Below, piece after piece: positions 45,208 to 53,766 of a stretch of DNA of 64,000 bases. Numbering within the stretch: position 1 is the first letter of the stretch; every line of letters begins with the position of its first letter. The DNA lies in the NCBI RefSeq assembly GCF_020707215.1, contig NZ_JAJFET010000002.1, positions 1 through 64,000 of the forward strand, given 5' to 3'. The translations under genes and the position numbers were made by a program. A model generated the notes under the pieces. The model saw only the letters and a program-made list of their open reading frames with translations. It ran no database searches and was not told where the DNA came from. The stretch is from Sphingomonas sp. PL-96 (GTDB taxonomy: Bacteria > Pseudomonadota > Alphaproteobacteria > Sphingomonadales > Sphingomonadaceae).

Positions 45208-47445
45208 ATGGACGATCTGCTCCGGGACTTCATCGCAGAGACGCGCGAGACGCTGGAAGCCTTGTCCGGTGAGATCGTCGCATGGGAGGCCGCACCGGCC
45301 GACCGGCCCAGGCTCGATGCGATCTTCCGCTTCGTCCACACCGTGAAGGGAAGCTGCGGCTTCGTGGATCTCCCTCAGCTCCAGCGGCTGAGCCATGCGG
45401 CCGAGGACGTGCTGGCCGATGTGCGTGCGGGCAAGCGCGTCCCCGACCGTGCGCTGGTCAATGCGGTGCTCGCCGTGGTCGACCGGATCGGAGCGACGGT
45501 GGAGGCGCTGGACGCGGGCGTCGCGCCGCCGGATGCCGGCGAGGAAAGGTTGATCGCAGCACTGGCGCCGGGCGCGATCGAAGCGGCCCCCGCCGAGCCG
45601 ACGCCACCGCCCGTGCAGCCGCGCAGCATGCGGCTGGACGTGGATCTGCTCGACCGCATGATGGGCGGCATGTCGGACATGGTGCTGGCCCGCAATGAAC
45701 TCGCGCGGGTGCTGCGCGAGGGCAAGGTGGACCCTGCCGTGGAGGTCGCCCTGGCGCGGCTGTCGGTGTCGATGGCCGAAATGCGGGAGACGGTGACGCG
45801 CACCCGCATGCAAAAGATCGAGCGGCTGTTTGCGTCGCTTCCGCGGATGGTACGCGACACCGCCGCCTTGCTCGGCAAAACCGTCGAGCTGACGCTGGAA
45901 GGCCGCGACGTCGAGATGGACCGCGACATGGTCGAGGCGATGCGCGATCCCCTGATCCACATGATCCGGAACGCCATCGATCATGGCATCGAAAGCGCAG
46001 CCGAGCGGCGCGCTGCCGGCAAGCCGGAGGCAGGACAGCTGCGGATTGTCGCGCGCCAGGCCGGCAACCAGATCGTGCTGGAGGTGAGCGACGACGGCCC
46101 CGGCATCGACATCAAGCGGCTGGCGGACAAGCTCTCCGCATCGGGCGCGGCAGGCGGTGGCCTGTCGGGCGCCACCCCCCGGGGCGCCGAGCTCATCTTC
46201 GAGCCGGGGTTGTCGGTCCGCGATGCTGCGACCGCGATTTCCGGCCGTGGGGTGGGCATGGACGTGGTGCGGACGGCGCTGGAGCGGATCGGCGGGCGGA
46301 TCGAACTCGACAATTCTCCGGGCCGCGGCTTACGGATCCAGGTCCAGGCGCCGCTGCTGCTGTCGATCGTTCCGGCCGTGCTGGTCACGATCGGCGGTCA
46401 GCGCTTCGCTATTCCCCGCCAGATCGTGGAGGAGATCGCCATCGGGACGCCGGAGTGCATCCAGCGGCCCGCAAGCGAGATGCTCGGCGTTGCCCAGGTT
46501 CGCGAACGGCACCTGCCGCTGGTGGATCTGCGGCGGCTGTTGGAGGTCGAGCCGGAGGGTGCCGATCCCATGCTGATCGTGGTGGAGGTGCCCTGCGGTT
46601 GCTTTGCACTGGCCGTGGATGCGGTGCTCGACCACCAGGAACTGGTGGTGAAGCCGGCCTCCGCTTCAATCACGGCAACAGGGACCTACGCGGGGACGAC
46701 CCTGCCGGACCATGGGAACTCGATCCTGCTCCTCGATTGTGTGGGCATCGCCAGCGTGGCGGGTGTGCGCTTCGATCCCGCGGCGGAGGCGGCGCCCTTG
46801 TTGCACGCTGGGGAAACGGGACAGGACTCGTCCGGCTTGGTGCCCATGGACGCCCTTCGGGCACCTTCGGCTTCGGAGCAGGACGACCATGCCGCGGCAC
46901 CGACGGGGCAGGACGCGGACGGAATGTCGCTGCCCGTCGCCAACCGGCATGCCGAGTCCGCCGCGGAGGGCATCGATGCCGGACGGTCGACCGAAGCGAC
47001 CGAGCCTGCGAAAGCCAGAGGCCATGGCGCGGGGACCATGCTGTTCGACCGGCAGATGACCGAGCTGATCGACGTGGATTGGCTGCTTTCGCAGCTGGGA
47101 CGGGCAAGCCCGGCCCATTCCGCCACTGGCCCGCTTTGCCTGGTCGCGGCGCCGGCATCCGGGCCGCTCGCCACTTTTGTGGGCACCTTGCTTGAGCAGC
47201 AGGGATATCGCGTGATCGTCGGCCGTGGCTCGTCGGAGGTGCCGGCGGTGGTGTTGATGACGGACGCAGCCGCAGAGGCGGATGCGGTGGCTGCACGGGT
47301 CGACGGGGTGCCCGTCATCCGCCTGCGCAACGGCGCGGAACGCAGCGGACCCGGCGACACCAGCATCTATCGCTACGACACGGGCGCGCTGCTGGCGGCG
47401 GTTGCGCAGCGGACCGGGACGAGCTTGGCAGTCGAGCGTGGCTGA
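45208..47445 (+). CDS. CheA-like histidine kinase with unusual C-terminal tail
   Basis: Hybrid-type chemotaxis-family kinase of 745 residues. Domains: Hpt with phospho-accepting H44 (FRFVHTVKGSCGF), no P2 domain, dimerisation helices (about 140-215), HATPase with N255 (MIRNAIDHGIE), DDGPGID and SGRGVGMDVV, and a CheW-like domain (about 385-520). The remaining 225 residues are a low-complexity linker (about 525-640) and an alpha/beta segment (about 660-740) shaped like a receiver domain. Its acidic pocket reads VAAP instead of VDD. The gene is followed 55 bases later by a separate receiver protein. No chemoreceptor, cheR or cheB is nearby, so a role in motility is not shown. Confidence 0.88.
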   Translation: MDDLLRDFIAETRETLEALSGEIVAWEAAPADRPRLDAIFRFVHTVKGSCGFVDLPQLQRLSHAAEDVLADVRAGKRVPDRALVNAVLAVVDRIGATVEALDAGVAPPDAGEERLIAALAPGAIEAAPAEPTPPPVQPRSMRLDVDLLDRMMGGMSDMVLARNELARVLREGKVDPAVEVALARLSVSMAEMRETVTRTRMQKIERLFASLPRMVRDTAALLGKTVELTLEGRDVEMDRDMVEAMRDPLIHMIRNAIDHGIESAAERRAAGKPEAGQLRIVARQAGNQIVLEVSDDGPGIDIKRLADKLSASGAAGGGLSGATPRGAELIFEPGLSVRDAATAISGRGVGMDVVRTALERIGGRIELDNSPGRGLRIQVQAPLLLSIVPAVLVTIGGQRFAIPRQIVEEIAIGTPECIQRPASEMLGVAQVRERHLPLVDLRRLLEVEPEGADPMLIVVEVPCGCFALAVDAVLDHQELVVKPASASITATGTYAGTTLPDHGNSILLLDCVGIASVAGVRFDPAAEAAPLLHAGETGQDSSGLVPMDALRAPSASEQDDHAAAPTGQDADGMSLPVANRHAESAAEGIDAGRSTEATEPAKARGHGAGTMLFDRQMTELIDVDWLLSQLGRASPAHSATGPLCLVAAPASGPLATFVGTLLEQQGYRVIVGRGSSEVPAVVLMTDAAAEADAVAARVDGVPVIRLRNGAERSGPGDTSIYRYDTGALLAAVAQRTGTSLAVERG

Positions 47446-47500
47446 GGCCCCCTCGAAAGTCACCGGCGGGCGTGCGATGCTGAAGGGGCAGGGGGATGCC

Positions 47501-47866
47501 ATGAAAAGCTGCTTGGTAGTCGACGATTCAAAGGTGATCCGAAAGGTCGCGCGCCACATCCTGGAGGCGCTGGGGTTCACCGTGCGCGAAGCGGCCGATG
47601 GCCGGGAGGCGCTTGCCAGCTGTATCGAGGCCCTGCCGGCCGTGATCCTGCTCGACTGGAACATGCCGGTCATGAGCGGCATGGACTTCCTGCGCGCGCT
47701 GCGCGACGCCGGACTGCCCAAGCGGCCAAAGGTGGTGTTCTGCACCACCGAGAGCGACATGGCCCATATTCGCGCGGCGATCGAAGCCGGTGCCGACGAA
47801 TATGTGATGAAGCCGTTCGATCGCGACACGCTCGAGAGCAAGCTCCAGATCGTGGGTCTCGCCTGA
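47501..47866 (+). CDS. Single-domain response regulator, CheY-like
   Basis: Receiver-only protein of 121 residues with all phosphorylation residues: acidic pair in CLVVDDSKVIRKVA, the aspartate in VILLDWNMPVMSG, the switch Thr in VVFCTTESD and the lysine in YVMKPFDRDT. It has no output domain, so it must act by protein contact. The adjacent CheA-like kinase is the obvious donor, and ChpT the other candidate. The ATG at 47501 gives MKSCLVVDD; an in-frame ATG at 47477 would add eight residues. Sphingomonad general-stress FAT-GUY receivers differ at the switch motif, so this is not one of them. Confidence 0.9.
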   Translation: MKSCLVVDDSKVIRKVARHILEALGFTVREAADGREALASCIEALPAVILLDWNMPVMSGMDFLRALRDAGLPKRPKVVFCTTESDMAHIRAAIEAGADEYVMKPFDRDTLESKLQIVGLA

Positions 47867-47963
47867 TCGCGGAGAGCGGCGGTTGCGGGCGGCGCGACGG
47901 CGGCAGCTTGCCTTTGCGCGCCGCTCGACGCATCGCTGCCGGATAGCTTGGGGACAAGGGCGC

Positions 47964-48653
47964 ATGCAGTTTATCGACAGGCCGTCGCCGAACTTCGACG
48001 AACGGTCGCTGCCGGTCACCATGGTGGTGCTCCATTATACCGGCATGCAGGACGCCGCCTCCGCCATTGCGCGGCTGGCCGATCCGGAGGCCAAGGTGTC
48101 GTGCCACTATCTGGTGGCAGAGGATGGCACGGTGGTGCGCATGGTCGACGAAGCCAATCGTGCCTGGCACGCGGGCCGCTCGCACTGGCGCGGCGTGACC
48201 GACGTCAATTCCGCCTCGGTCGGCATCGAGATCGTCAACCCGGGCCATGAATGGGGCTATGTCCCATTCCCCGACGAGCAGATCGACGCGGTGATCCGGC
48301 TGGTCGCGGACATCAAACAGCGCCATGCCATCACCCGCGGCAATGTGGTGGGACATTCCGACATTGCCCCTGCGCGCAAGCAGGATCCGGGCGAGCTGTT
48401 CCCCTGGGGGAAGCTCGCGCGGCTGCGGCTGGCGCTGCCGCGGCCGACCAAGAACCTAATGGATCCGGGCTGGACCGATGCCGGTTTCCTGCTGGCTTTG
48501 GAGCGGTTCGGCTATGACGTGGCGGAGCCGGTTGCCGCGGTCACCGCCTTTCAGCGCCGCTTCCGCCCGGAGATGGTGGACGGGGTGATCGACGGCGAAT
48601 GCCGGTCGCTGCTGCTCGCGCTGCTGCTGCCAAAGCCGCAGGGAGATGATTGA
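47964..48653 (+). CDS. N-acetylmuramoyl-L-alanine amidase (Amidase_2 type)
   Basis: Zinc amidase that cleaves the bond between MurNAc and the stem peptide, or anhydro-muropeptides in recycling. It has 229 residues. Zinc ligands appear in MVVLHYTGM (first His) and GHSDIAPARKQDPG (second His and Asp), with WHAGRSHWRG between. The C-terminal part (about 175-229) resembles a peptidoglycan-binding helical domain (VAAVTAFQRRFRP). I see no signal peptide from the ATG at 47964, which favours an AmpD-like cytosolic enzyme; an AmiD-like lipoprotein would need one. It lies upstream of rnpB. Confidence 0.88.
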   Translation: MQFIDRPSPNFDERSLPVTMVVLHYTGMQDAASAIARLADPEAKVSCHYLVAEDGTVVRMVDEANRAWHAGRSHWRGVTDVNSASVGIEIVNPGHEWGYVPFPDEQIDAVIRLVADIKQRHAITRGNVVGHSDIAPARKQDPGELFPWGKLARLRLALPRPTKNLMDPGWTDAGFLLALERFGYDVAEPVAAVTAFQRRFRPEMVDGVIDGECRSLLLALLLPKPQGDD

Positions 48654-48691
48654 GCGGGTTCCCCCTTGGCCGAAGCTGCGCTAGGCGGACC

Positions 48692-49063
48692 GGGTCAGAG
48701 GGTCGGGCGGCCGCGGCCCCGTTGCGAAACGGGGGCGAGGAAAGTCCGGGCTCCACGGAATCGACGGTGCCGGGTAACGCCCGGCGGGGGCGACCCCAGG
48801 GAAAGTGCCACAGAGAGCAAACGGCGACGGCTTCGGCCACGCCACGGTGAAAGGGTGCGGTAAAAGCGCACCGCGGGCCTGGTAACAGGAACGGCATGGC
48901 AAACCCCACCGGGAGCAAGACCGAATAGGGACGGCACATGGGCCTCGTTCCGGCCCGTCGTCCGGGTTGGTTGCTGGAGGCGGCGCGCAAGCGTCGTCCT
49001 AGAGGAATGGTCGCCTATCCCCGCAAGGGGTGGACAGAACCCGGCTTACAGACCCTCTGACGT
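48692..49063 (+). ncRNA. rnpB: RNase P RNA, type A
   Basis: Catalytic RNA that trims the 5' leader of tRNA precursors. Conserved blocks are GAGGAAAGTCCGGGCTCC (48738 on), CCACAGAGAGCAAACGGC, GGTAAAAGCGCACCG, GGAGCAAGACCGAATAGGG and the 3' block GTGGACAGAACCCGGCTTAC. The terminal helix P1 is formed by TCAGAGGGTC (48695-48704) and GACCCTCTGA (49051-49060), which fixes the ends to within a few bases. The P4 strands GAAAGTCCGG and AGAACCCGGCTTA are intact. Short open frames overlapping it are accidental. Confidence 0.96.
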
Positions 49064-49112
49064 TCCTTTTCGCCGATTGGGCGCCCTTGAAGAGGCGACG
49101 CATCCCCAATCC

Positions 49113-49208
49113 GGGCTCCCGCGCTGGCGGGAACCCAGGGCCATGCAGAACAACCGCTGACCGCTGACCGGCGCCCGGAACCCTGGGTCCCGCTTTCGCG
49201 GGAGCACA
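49113..49208. repeat. Family A intergenic palindromic repeat, reversed
   Basis: GGGCTCCCGCGCTGGCGGGA then ACCCAGGGCC at the left, the reversed tag CATGCAGAACAACC, and CCCTGGGTCCCGCTTTCGCG then GGAGCAC at the right. It lies between rnpB and the carbonic-anhydrase terminator. Confidence 0.72.
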
Positions 49209-49231
49209 AGGCGGAAGGACCGTTGCCACCA

Positions 49232-49314
49232 GAAAAGTTGCGCCGGCCCGCCACGATGCCAGGGACTAGGGCGGGACGGGCCGGCGCGCCGGATGCAGGA
49301 GGAGGCGCATCCGG
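49232..49314 (-). terminator. Double hairpin ending the sulP-carbonic anhydrase operon
   Basis: On the minus strand CCGGATGC and GCATCCGG form a first hairpin (49289-49314). A longer one follows, GCGCCGGCCCG with CGGGCCGGCGC (49240-49287), then AACTTTTCT. It begins about 15 bases after the carbonic anhydrase stop. Confidence 0.6.
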
Positions 49315-49328
49315 TAGGGCGTATGGGG

Positions 49329-49964
49329 TCAGACCAGAACCGGCTCCGGCCGGGGAACGGTCCCCAATGACGTTGCGGCGTCGATCTCCATCATCGGCTT
49401 GATGAGGCCGTCGCGCAGGTCATAGACCCAGCCGTGCAGGTAGAGCGTCTGGCCCGCGGCAAAGGCGTCCTGCACGACCGAGGTGCGCGCCAGCCGCACG
49501 AGCTGGTCGCGGACGTTGAGCTCGACCAGCCGGTTTGCGCGCTGGTCCATGGGGAGCGCGTCGATCTCGTCGGCATGGTCCCGATAGACCTGCTCGGCAT
49601 TGGCGAGCCATTTGCCCAGATAGCCGGTGGCGCCGCCGGCCAGCGCCGCGTTGATGCCGCCGCAGCCGTGATGGCCGCAGATGATGATGTGCCGGACCTT
49701 GAGCACGGTGACCGCATATTCGAGCACCGACATCAGGTTGATGTCGTCCTCGTTCACCAGATTGGCGACGTTGCGGTGGATGAACATGCCGCCCGGCGGC
49801 GTGTTGGTCAGCTGTCCCGCCGCGACCCGGCTGTCGGAACAGCCGATCCACAGGAATTCAGGCTGCTGGCCGGCGATCTGGCGCTCGAAATAGTCGGCGC
49901 GCTCCTCCAGCCGCTCGGCAGCCCAGGCCTTGTTGGCGAGGAGCAGGTGCTTGTACTCCCTCAT
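49329..49964 (-). CDS. can: Beta-class carbonic anhydrase
   Basis: Interconverts CO2 and bicarbonate in the cytosol. The 211-residue protein has the zinc ligands C42 (IGCSDSR), H98 and C101 (ICGHHGCGG), and the D44-R46 dyad. It also shows FIHRNVANLVNEDDINLMSV and the C-terminal LYLHGWVYDLRDG. Its start overlaps the stop of the SulP transporter gene by four bases, so the two are one operon. SulP carriers paired with carbonic anhydrase are usually read as bicarbonate uptake, with the anhydrase equilibrating imported bicarbonate. Ends at a double hairpin. Confidence 0.94.
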   Translation of the reverse strand: MREYKHLLLANKAWAAERLEERADYFERQIAGQQPEFLWIGCSDSRVAAGQLTNTPPGGMFIHRNVANLVNEDDINLMSVLEYAVTVLKVRHIIICGHHGCGGINAALAGGATGYLGKWLANAEQVYRDHADEIDALPMDQRANRLVELNVRDQLVRLARTSVVQDAFAAGQTLYLHGWVYDLRDGLIKPMMEIDAATSLGTVPRPEPVLV

Positions 49965-51541
49965 GCGAACACGACCTCCTTGCGCGGTGCCTGGATCTTG
50001 GACACCGTCTTTTCGCCGACGTCGCCGCGCACGATCACGCCAATGTTCCGGAACTGCGCGTTCTTGGCGAAGGCGTTGATGATGTCGATGTTGTCGATGT
50101 CGACATAGCTGGTGGCCGAGAGGTCGATCAGCACATGCGTGTCGTCCGGAACCTTGGCGAGTTCCTTCTGCAACTCATACTTATGGATGAAGTAGAGGTT
50201 GCGGCGTGCGCGGATCATGCAGCTGTCGCCGTCCTGCACGAAGATGATCGCGGGGCGGAAATTGCGGCCGATCACGAAGACGAAGCCGACCGCCAGGCCG
50301 ATGACGATGCCTTCCAGAAGGTCGGTCAGCAGGATCGCCAGGATGGTGACGACGAACGGCACGAACTGCGTCCAGCCCTGCTTGAAGCGCTTGGTGAACA
50401 GCGACGGCTTGGTGAGCTTGTAGCCAGTCGCGATCAGCACTGCGGCGAGGGCCGACAGCGGGATGAGGTTCAGCATCGCCGGGATCAGCAGCACGCTCAG
50501 CAGCAGCCAGCAGCCGTGCAGGATGGTGGAAAGCTGGCTGTTGGCGTTGGCATCGACATTGGCCGAGCTGCGCACGATCACCGAGGTGACGGGAAGGCCG
50601 CCGATCAGCCCGGCGACGATGTTGCCGCCGCCCTGGGCCAGCAGCTCGCGGTTCTTGTCAGTGGTGCGGCGCTTGGGATCGATCTCGTCGACCGCCTTCA
50701 CCGACAGGAGCGATTCGAGGCTGGCGACGATCGCCAGCGTGACCGCACTGGTCCAGACAACCGGATTGCCGATCTGGCCGAAGTCCGGTGTCGTGAAGAG
50801 GCCGACAAACTCGCCAAGTCCGCTTGCGACCGGCACGCGCACCATGTGCGACGGCTGCACCTGCCACTGGGGCGCGAACATCCCGAAGAGCGTGTTGATG
50901 AGGACCGCGCCGAGCACGACGACCAGCGGGCCGGGCACGAAGCGCAGCGGACCGTCCTTGGGCTTGGCGTGATCCCACCAGAAGAGAAAGGCGAGCGACA
51001 AGGCCGCGATGATGGCAGCGCCCCACACGATCTGCTCCCGCAGCACATGGGCGAGCGCCGAGAAGGTGTTCTGGCCGTCGCCCTGCGAAAAGGAGAAGCT
51101 GCCCTCCGGATCGGCGTCATAGCCGATGGCATGGGGTAGCTGCTTGAGGATCAGGATCAGCCCGATCGCTGCCAGCATGCCGGTGATGACCGACGAAGGG
51201 ACGAACTCGCTGAGGATACCGCCGCGGGAGAAGGAGAACAGGAGCTGGATGCAGCCCGCCAGCACAACGGCGAGCAGGAATGCCTCGTAGCTGGGCATGC
51301 GCTGGATCGCATCGAACACGATCACGGTCAGGCCGGCGGCGGGGCCGCTCACCGACAGCGGCGACTTGCTGAGCATGCCGATGACGATGCCGCCGACGAT
51401 GCCGGAGATGAGCCCCGAGAACAGCGGAGCGCCCGAAGCGAGCGCTACGCCCAGGCAGAGCGGCAGTGCGACCAGCGCCACGACGATCGACGCGGGCACG
51501 TCCTGACGCCAGCTCGTCTTGATGTTGGAAGCCAGGCTCAC
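49961..51541 (-). CDS. SulP-family anion transporter with STAS domain
   Basis: Inner-membrane anion carrier of 526 residues. The transmembrane part (about 1-410) has family marks DVPASIVVALVALPLCLGVA, LSKSPLSVSGPAAGLTVIVF and SVKAVDEIDPKRRTTDKNRE. The STAS domain (about 430-520) contains VLIDLSATSYVDIDNIDIIN. Pairing with carbonic anhydrase suggests bicarbonate rather than sulfate as substrate; this is inference from context. The start is GTG at 51541 with GGAGAGG upstream. It is the first gene of the two-gene operon. Confidence 0.9.
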   Translation of the reverse strand: MSLASNIKTSWRQDVPASIVVALVALPLCLGVALASGAPLFSGLISGIVGGIVIGMLSKSPLSVSGPAAGLTVIVFDAIQRMPSYEAFLLAVVLAGCIQLLFSFSRGGILSEFVPSSVITGMLAAIGLILILKQLPHAIGYDADPEGSFSFSQGDGQNTFSALAHVLREQIVWGAAIIAALSLAFLFWWDHAKPKDGPLRFVPGPLVVVLGAVLINTLFGMFAPQWQVQPSHMVRVPVASGLGEFVGLFTTPDFGQIGNPVVWTSAVTLAIVASLESLLSVKAVDEIDPKRRTTDKNRELLAQGGGNIVAGLIGGLPVTSVIVRSSANVDANANSQLSTILHGCWLLLSVLLIPAMLNLIPLSALAAVLIATGYKLTKPSLFTKRFKQGWTQFVPFVVTILAILLTDLLEGIVIGLAVGFVFVIGRNFRPAIIFVQDGDSCMIRARRNLYFIHKYELQKELAKVPDDTHVLIDLSATSYVDIDNIDIINAFAKNAQFRNIGVIVRGDVGEKTVSKIQAPRKEVVFA

Positions 51542-51693
51542 GTGGCAACCTCTCCGTTACTTGGGACACGTCGATGCGTATTTCCCCACCTCTATACGGC
51601 AGCCCGGGTCCGGGACGGCAGCGACAAATAATTACGTTTTGTTTCCCGCGAGGGTGCCTTGTGCCACGCAGCAGGGCGGCTATCTGGGGAAGG

Positions 51694-52230
51694 ATGGTCC
51701 GATCAAGTCGATCCAATGATTGGGGATTTCCCCGCTGGCGCGGTTATGAAGCCGAGCGCCAGGCAAGCCGCGTGCGCCTGTGCGACCGCCACGGGTGCGA
51801 GGCGCCCGGCGACCGGCCGGCCCCGAAATCGCCCAACAGCCCCGACCGCTGGTATTTCTGCGAGACCCACGCCGCAGAATACAACCGCAACTGGAACTAC
51901 TTCGAGGGGCTGGACGAGGAGGAGGCCAAGCGCCGCGAAGCAAGCGAGCAGCGCACCGCCAATGGCTATGCCAATGCCTCGCACTATGCCTGGGGCGGTT
52001 CGGGCGACGGCACCCGCTCGCGCGACGAGATGCGCGCACTGGAAGTGCTGGGGCTGGAGGTCGACGCCGATTTCGAGGCGGTGCGCGGCGCCTGGCGACG
52101 GCTGGCCAAGGCCAACCACCCCGACGTCCGCCCCGGCGACAAGGAGGCGGCGACTCGCTTCCAGGGCATCCAGGCGGCCTATGAGGTGCTGCGCGTCGCC
52201 GAGGAACGGCGCCAGTGGAAGCCCGCGTGA
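51694..52230 (+). CDS. J-domain protein with N-terminal Cys/His segment
   Basis: Co-chaperone-like protein of 178 residues. The J domain is at the C-terminus (about 115-172), with EVLGLEVDADFEAVRGAWRR and LAKANHPDVRPGD containing the HPD tripeptide that stimulates DnaK. This reverses the usual DnaJ order. The N-terminus has Cys and His residues (LCDRHGCEAPG, WYFCETHAAEYN) spaced like a small zinc site, then a Glu-rich helix. Similar DnaJ-like proteins occur in alphaproteobacteria without known function. The ATG at 51694 is chosen because the conserved part begins soon after. The stop overlaps the ferredoxin-like gene. Confidence 0.82.
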   Translation: MVRSSRSNDWGFPRWRGYEAERQASRVRLCDRHGCEAPGDRPAPKSPNSPDRWYFCETHAAEYNRNWNYFEGLDEEEAKRREASEQRTANGYANASHYAWGGSGDGTRSRDEMRALEVLGLEVDADFEAVRGAWRRLAKANHPDVRPGDKEAATRFQGIQAAYEVLRVAEERRQWKPA

Positions 52231-52550
52231 AGCCGTCGGTCCGCGCGCGCTGGTCGCGGGCGGTGCTGGTGTGCGGCAAATGCTCGAAGAAGCTCGACGG
52301 CGGATTCGGCCCGGACGGCGATCAGCCGCTCGCCAAGGCGCTTCGCAAGCAGCTGGGCCTGAAGAAGGGACCGAAGGCACGCGCTGGCGTGGTCGAAACG
52401 CGCTGTCTGGGCGTGTGTCCCAAGCGTGCGGTGACGGTGGTCGATGCGGCACGGCCCGGCGAGTGGCTGCTGGTGAGCGCGGGCACCGACCTGGACGCCC
52501 TCGGCCAGGAGTTGGGCCTGGTTGAACCAGAAGGCGCCGCAAAGGCGTGA
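52227..52550 (+). CDS. Thioredoxin-like [2Fe-2S] ferredoxin
   Basis: Protein of 107 residues similar to (2Fe-2S) ferredoxins of the thioredoxin-like fold, for example NuoE C-termini. The cluster cysteines are in VLVCGKCSKKLDG and ETRCLGVCPKRAVTV, the C-x2-C plus C-x3-C pattern. It starts at GTG overlapping the J-domain stop (GTGA); an earlier GTG at 52215 would add four residues. The electron partner is unknown. Tight coupling with a J-domain gene suggests a shared expression need, possibly folding or cluster delivery, which is speculation. Confidence 0.85.
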   Translation: MKPSVRARWSRAVLVCGKCSKKLDGGFGPDGDQPLAKALRKQLGLKKGPKARAGVVETRCLGVCPKRAVTVVDAARPGEWLLVSAGTDLDALGQELGLVEPEGAAKA

Positions 52551-52633
52551 GCCCTCGGGGGGCGGGCGCGCTTGACCCAGTCCGCTGCGCAAGCTTCTCT
52601 CGGTCGGTTGCGAACCTGCTCCGGAGGCTGCCC

Positions 52634-53713
52634 TTGCGCGTCGTTCCCGCTCTTGCCGTCCTGCTGACTGCCTCGCCCGCCCTCGCGGGTGCCGAGGCCC
52701 CGCGAAGCTATGCGGGGAGCGCCGGGCCGACGCGCATCGTGCTGACGCTGGAAGGCGACGCCACCGGAGAGGATGTCTGGGGCCGCTACTTCTACCAATC
52801 CGTGCGCCGGGACATCGAGCTGCAGGGCACGCGTCGGGGCGAGGTGATGACGCTGGAGGCGCGCTACACGGGCGATCGCATCGAGCTGCGGCCCGAGGGG
52901 GCGGCGCTGGTGGGGACCCTGACCACGGCAGCGAAGCGTCGCCTGCCCGTCCGCCTGACGCGGGTTACCGCTGCTGCCGATCTGCCCGCGGACGTGCCGC
53001 CGGATTTGTCGCTCCACGAGCGCCTGCAACTGGCGGGGCTCCGTTTGGAGCCGCAAGCCACCGAAGCCCTGGACGGAAAGGCCATCCGCTGGTTCCGAGA
53101 GGCGAAAAGCGGCGTCCGGCTGTTCCGCGTGCAGGGCGGCTATCCGGCGCCCGCGCTTGCAGCAATGAACGCGGCGCTCACCCGGAACCAGTGGCGCGAG
53201 GTCAGCAATGCGCTCGGCTGCACCAATGGCGACGGCGAGGCCGGGGTGGACGGCGGCGTCGACGGCAAACCGTGGCTCGGGCCGCGCTATGCCAGCTATC
53301 GCTGGCAGGCGAGCTGGGATTGCGCAGGGGCCGCCCACCCGGACTTCGCCGTGGAGGGGCACAGCTTCGATGGTCGGACGGGGCGGGAAATGACCCTGGA
53401 ACAGGTTCTGCCCGTCGGACCCGCCCCCGTCACGCGGAAGGCCGGGGACCGCTGGTACAGCTACCGCAGCGATGTCTTCGCGCCGGCCGTGGTGAAGCTC
53501 CTCCAGCGACACCATGCCGACGAGATGGAGCCGGTCGATCCCGAAGGCGACGAATGCAACTATGCCGATCCGGACGTTTGGTCGTTCCCGGCCTGGCGGC
53601 TGACGCCCCAGGGGCTGTGGCTGGGGGCAAGCTTCGCCCGGGTCATGCGCGCCTGCGACGATCCCGATTGGTCGGTGCTGCCCTGGTCGGCGCTTGCGGT
53701 GAAACCGGAGTAG
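52634..53713 (+). CDS. Exported protein of unknown function, DUF3298-like C-terminus
   Basis: Secreted protein of about 359 residues that I cannot name. A signal peptide is visible (VVPALAVLLTASPALAGA). The middle is beta-rich. The C-terminal third, with DVWSFPAWRLTPQGLWLGAS and SVLPWSALAVKPE, resembles the ending of DUF3298/RsiV-like domains. I chose TTG at 52634 because CGGAGG lies seven bases upstream and the signal peptide then starts normally. GTG at 52547 overlaps the ferredoxin stop (GTGA) and would add a 29-residue leader. It probably shares a transcript with the two upstream genes. Confidence 0.65.
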   Translation: MRVVPALAVLLTASPALAGAEAPRSYAGSAGPTRIVLTLEGDATGEDVWGRYFYQSVRRDIELQGTRRGEVMTLEARYTGDRIELRPEGAALVGTLTTAAKRRLPVRLTRVTAAADLPADVPPDLSLHERLQLAGLRLEPQATEALDGKAIRWFREAKSGVRLFRVQGGYPAPALAAMNAALTRNQWREVSNALGCTNGDGEAGVDGGVDGKPWLGPRYASYRWQASWDCAGAAHPDFAVEGHSFDGRTGREMTLEQVLPVGPAPVTRKAGDRWYSYRSDVFAPAVVKLLQRHHADEMEPVDPEGDECNYADPDVWSFPAWRLTPQGLWLGASFARVMRACDDPDWSVLPWSALAVKPE

Positions 53714-53766
53714 CGGCTCGCTCGCTGTCCAGCGTTCCTGCGAGGGCGGGGCACCTGCTCTCCCCG

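Noticed and set aside
48541..48990. Minus-strand open frame across the amidase end and RNase P RNA
   Set aside because: The region is explained by rnpB, with conserved RNA blocks and P1 pairing.
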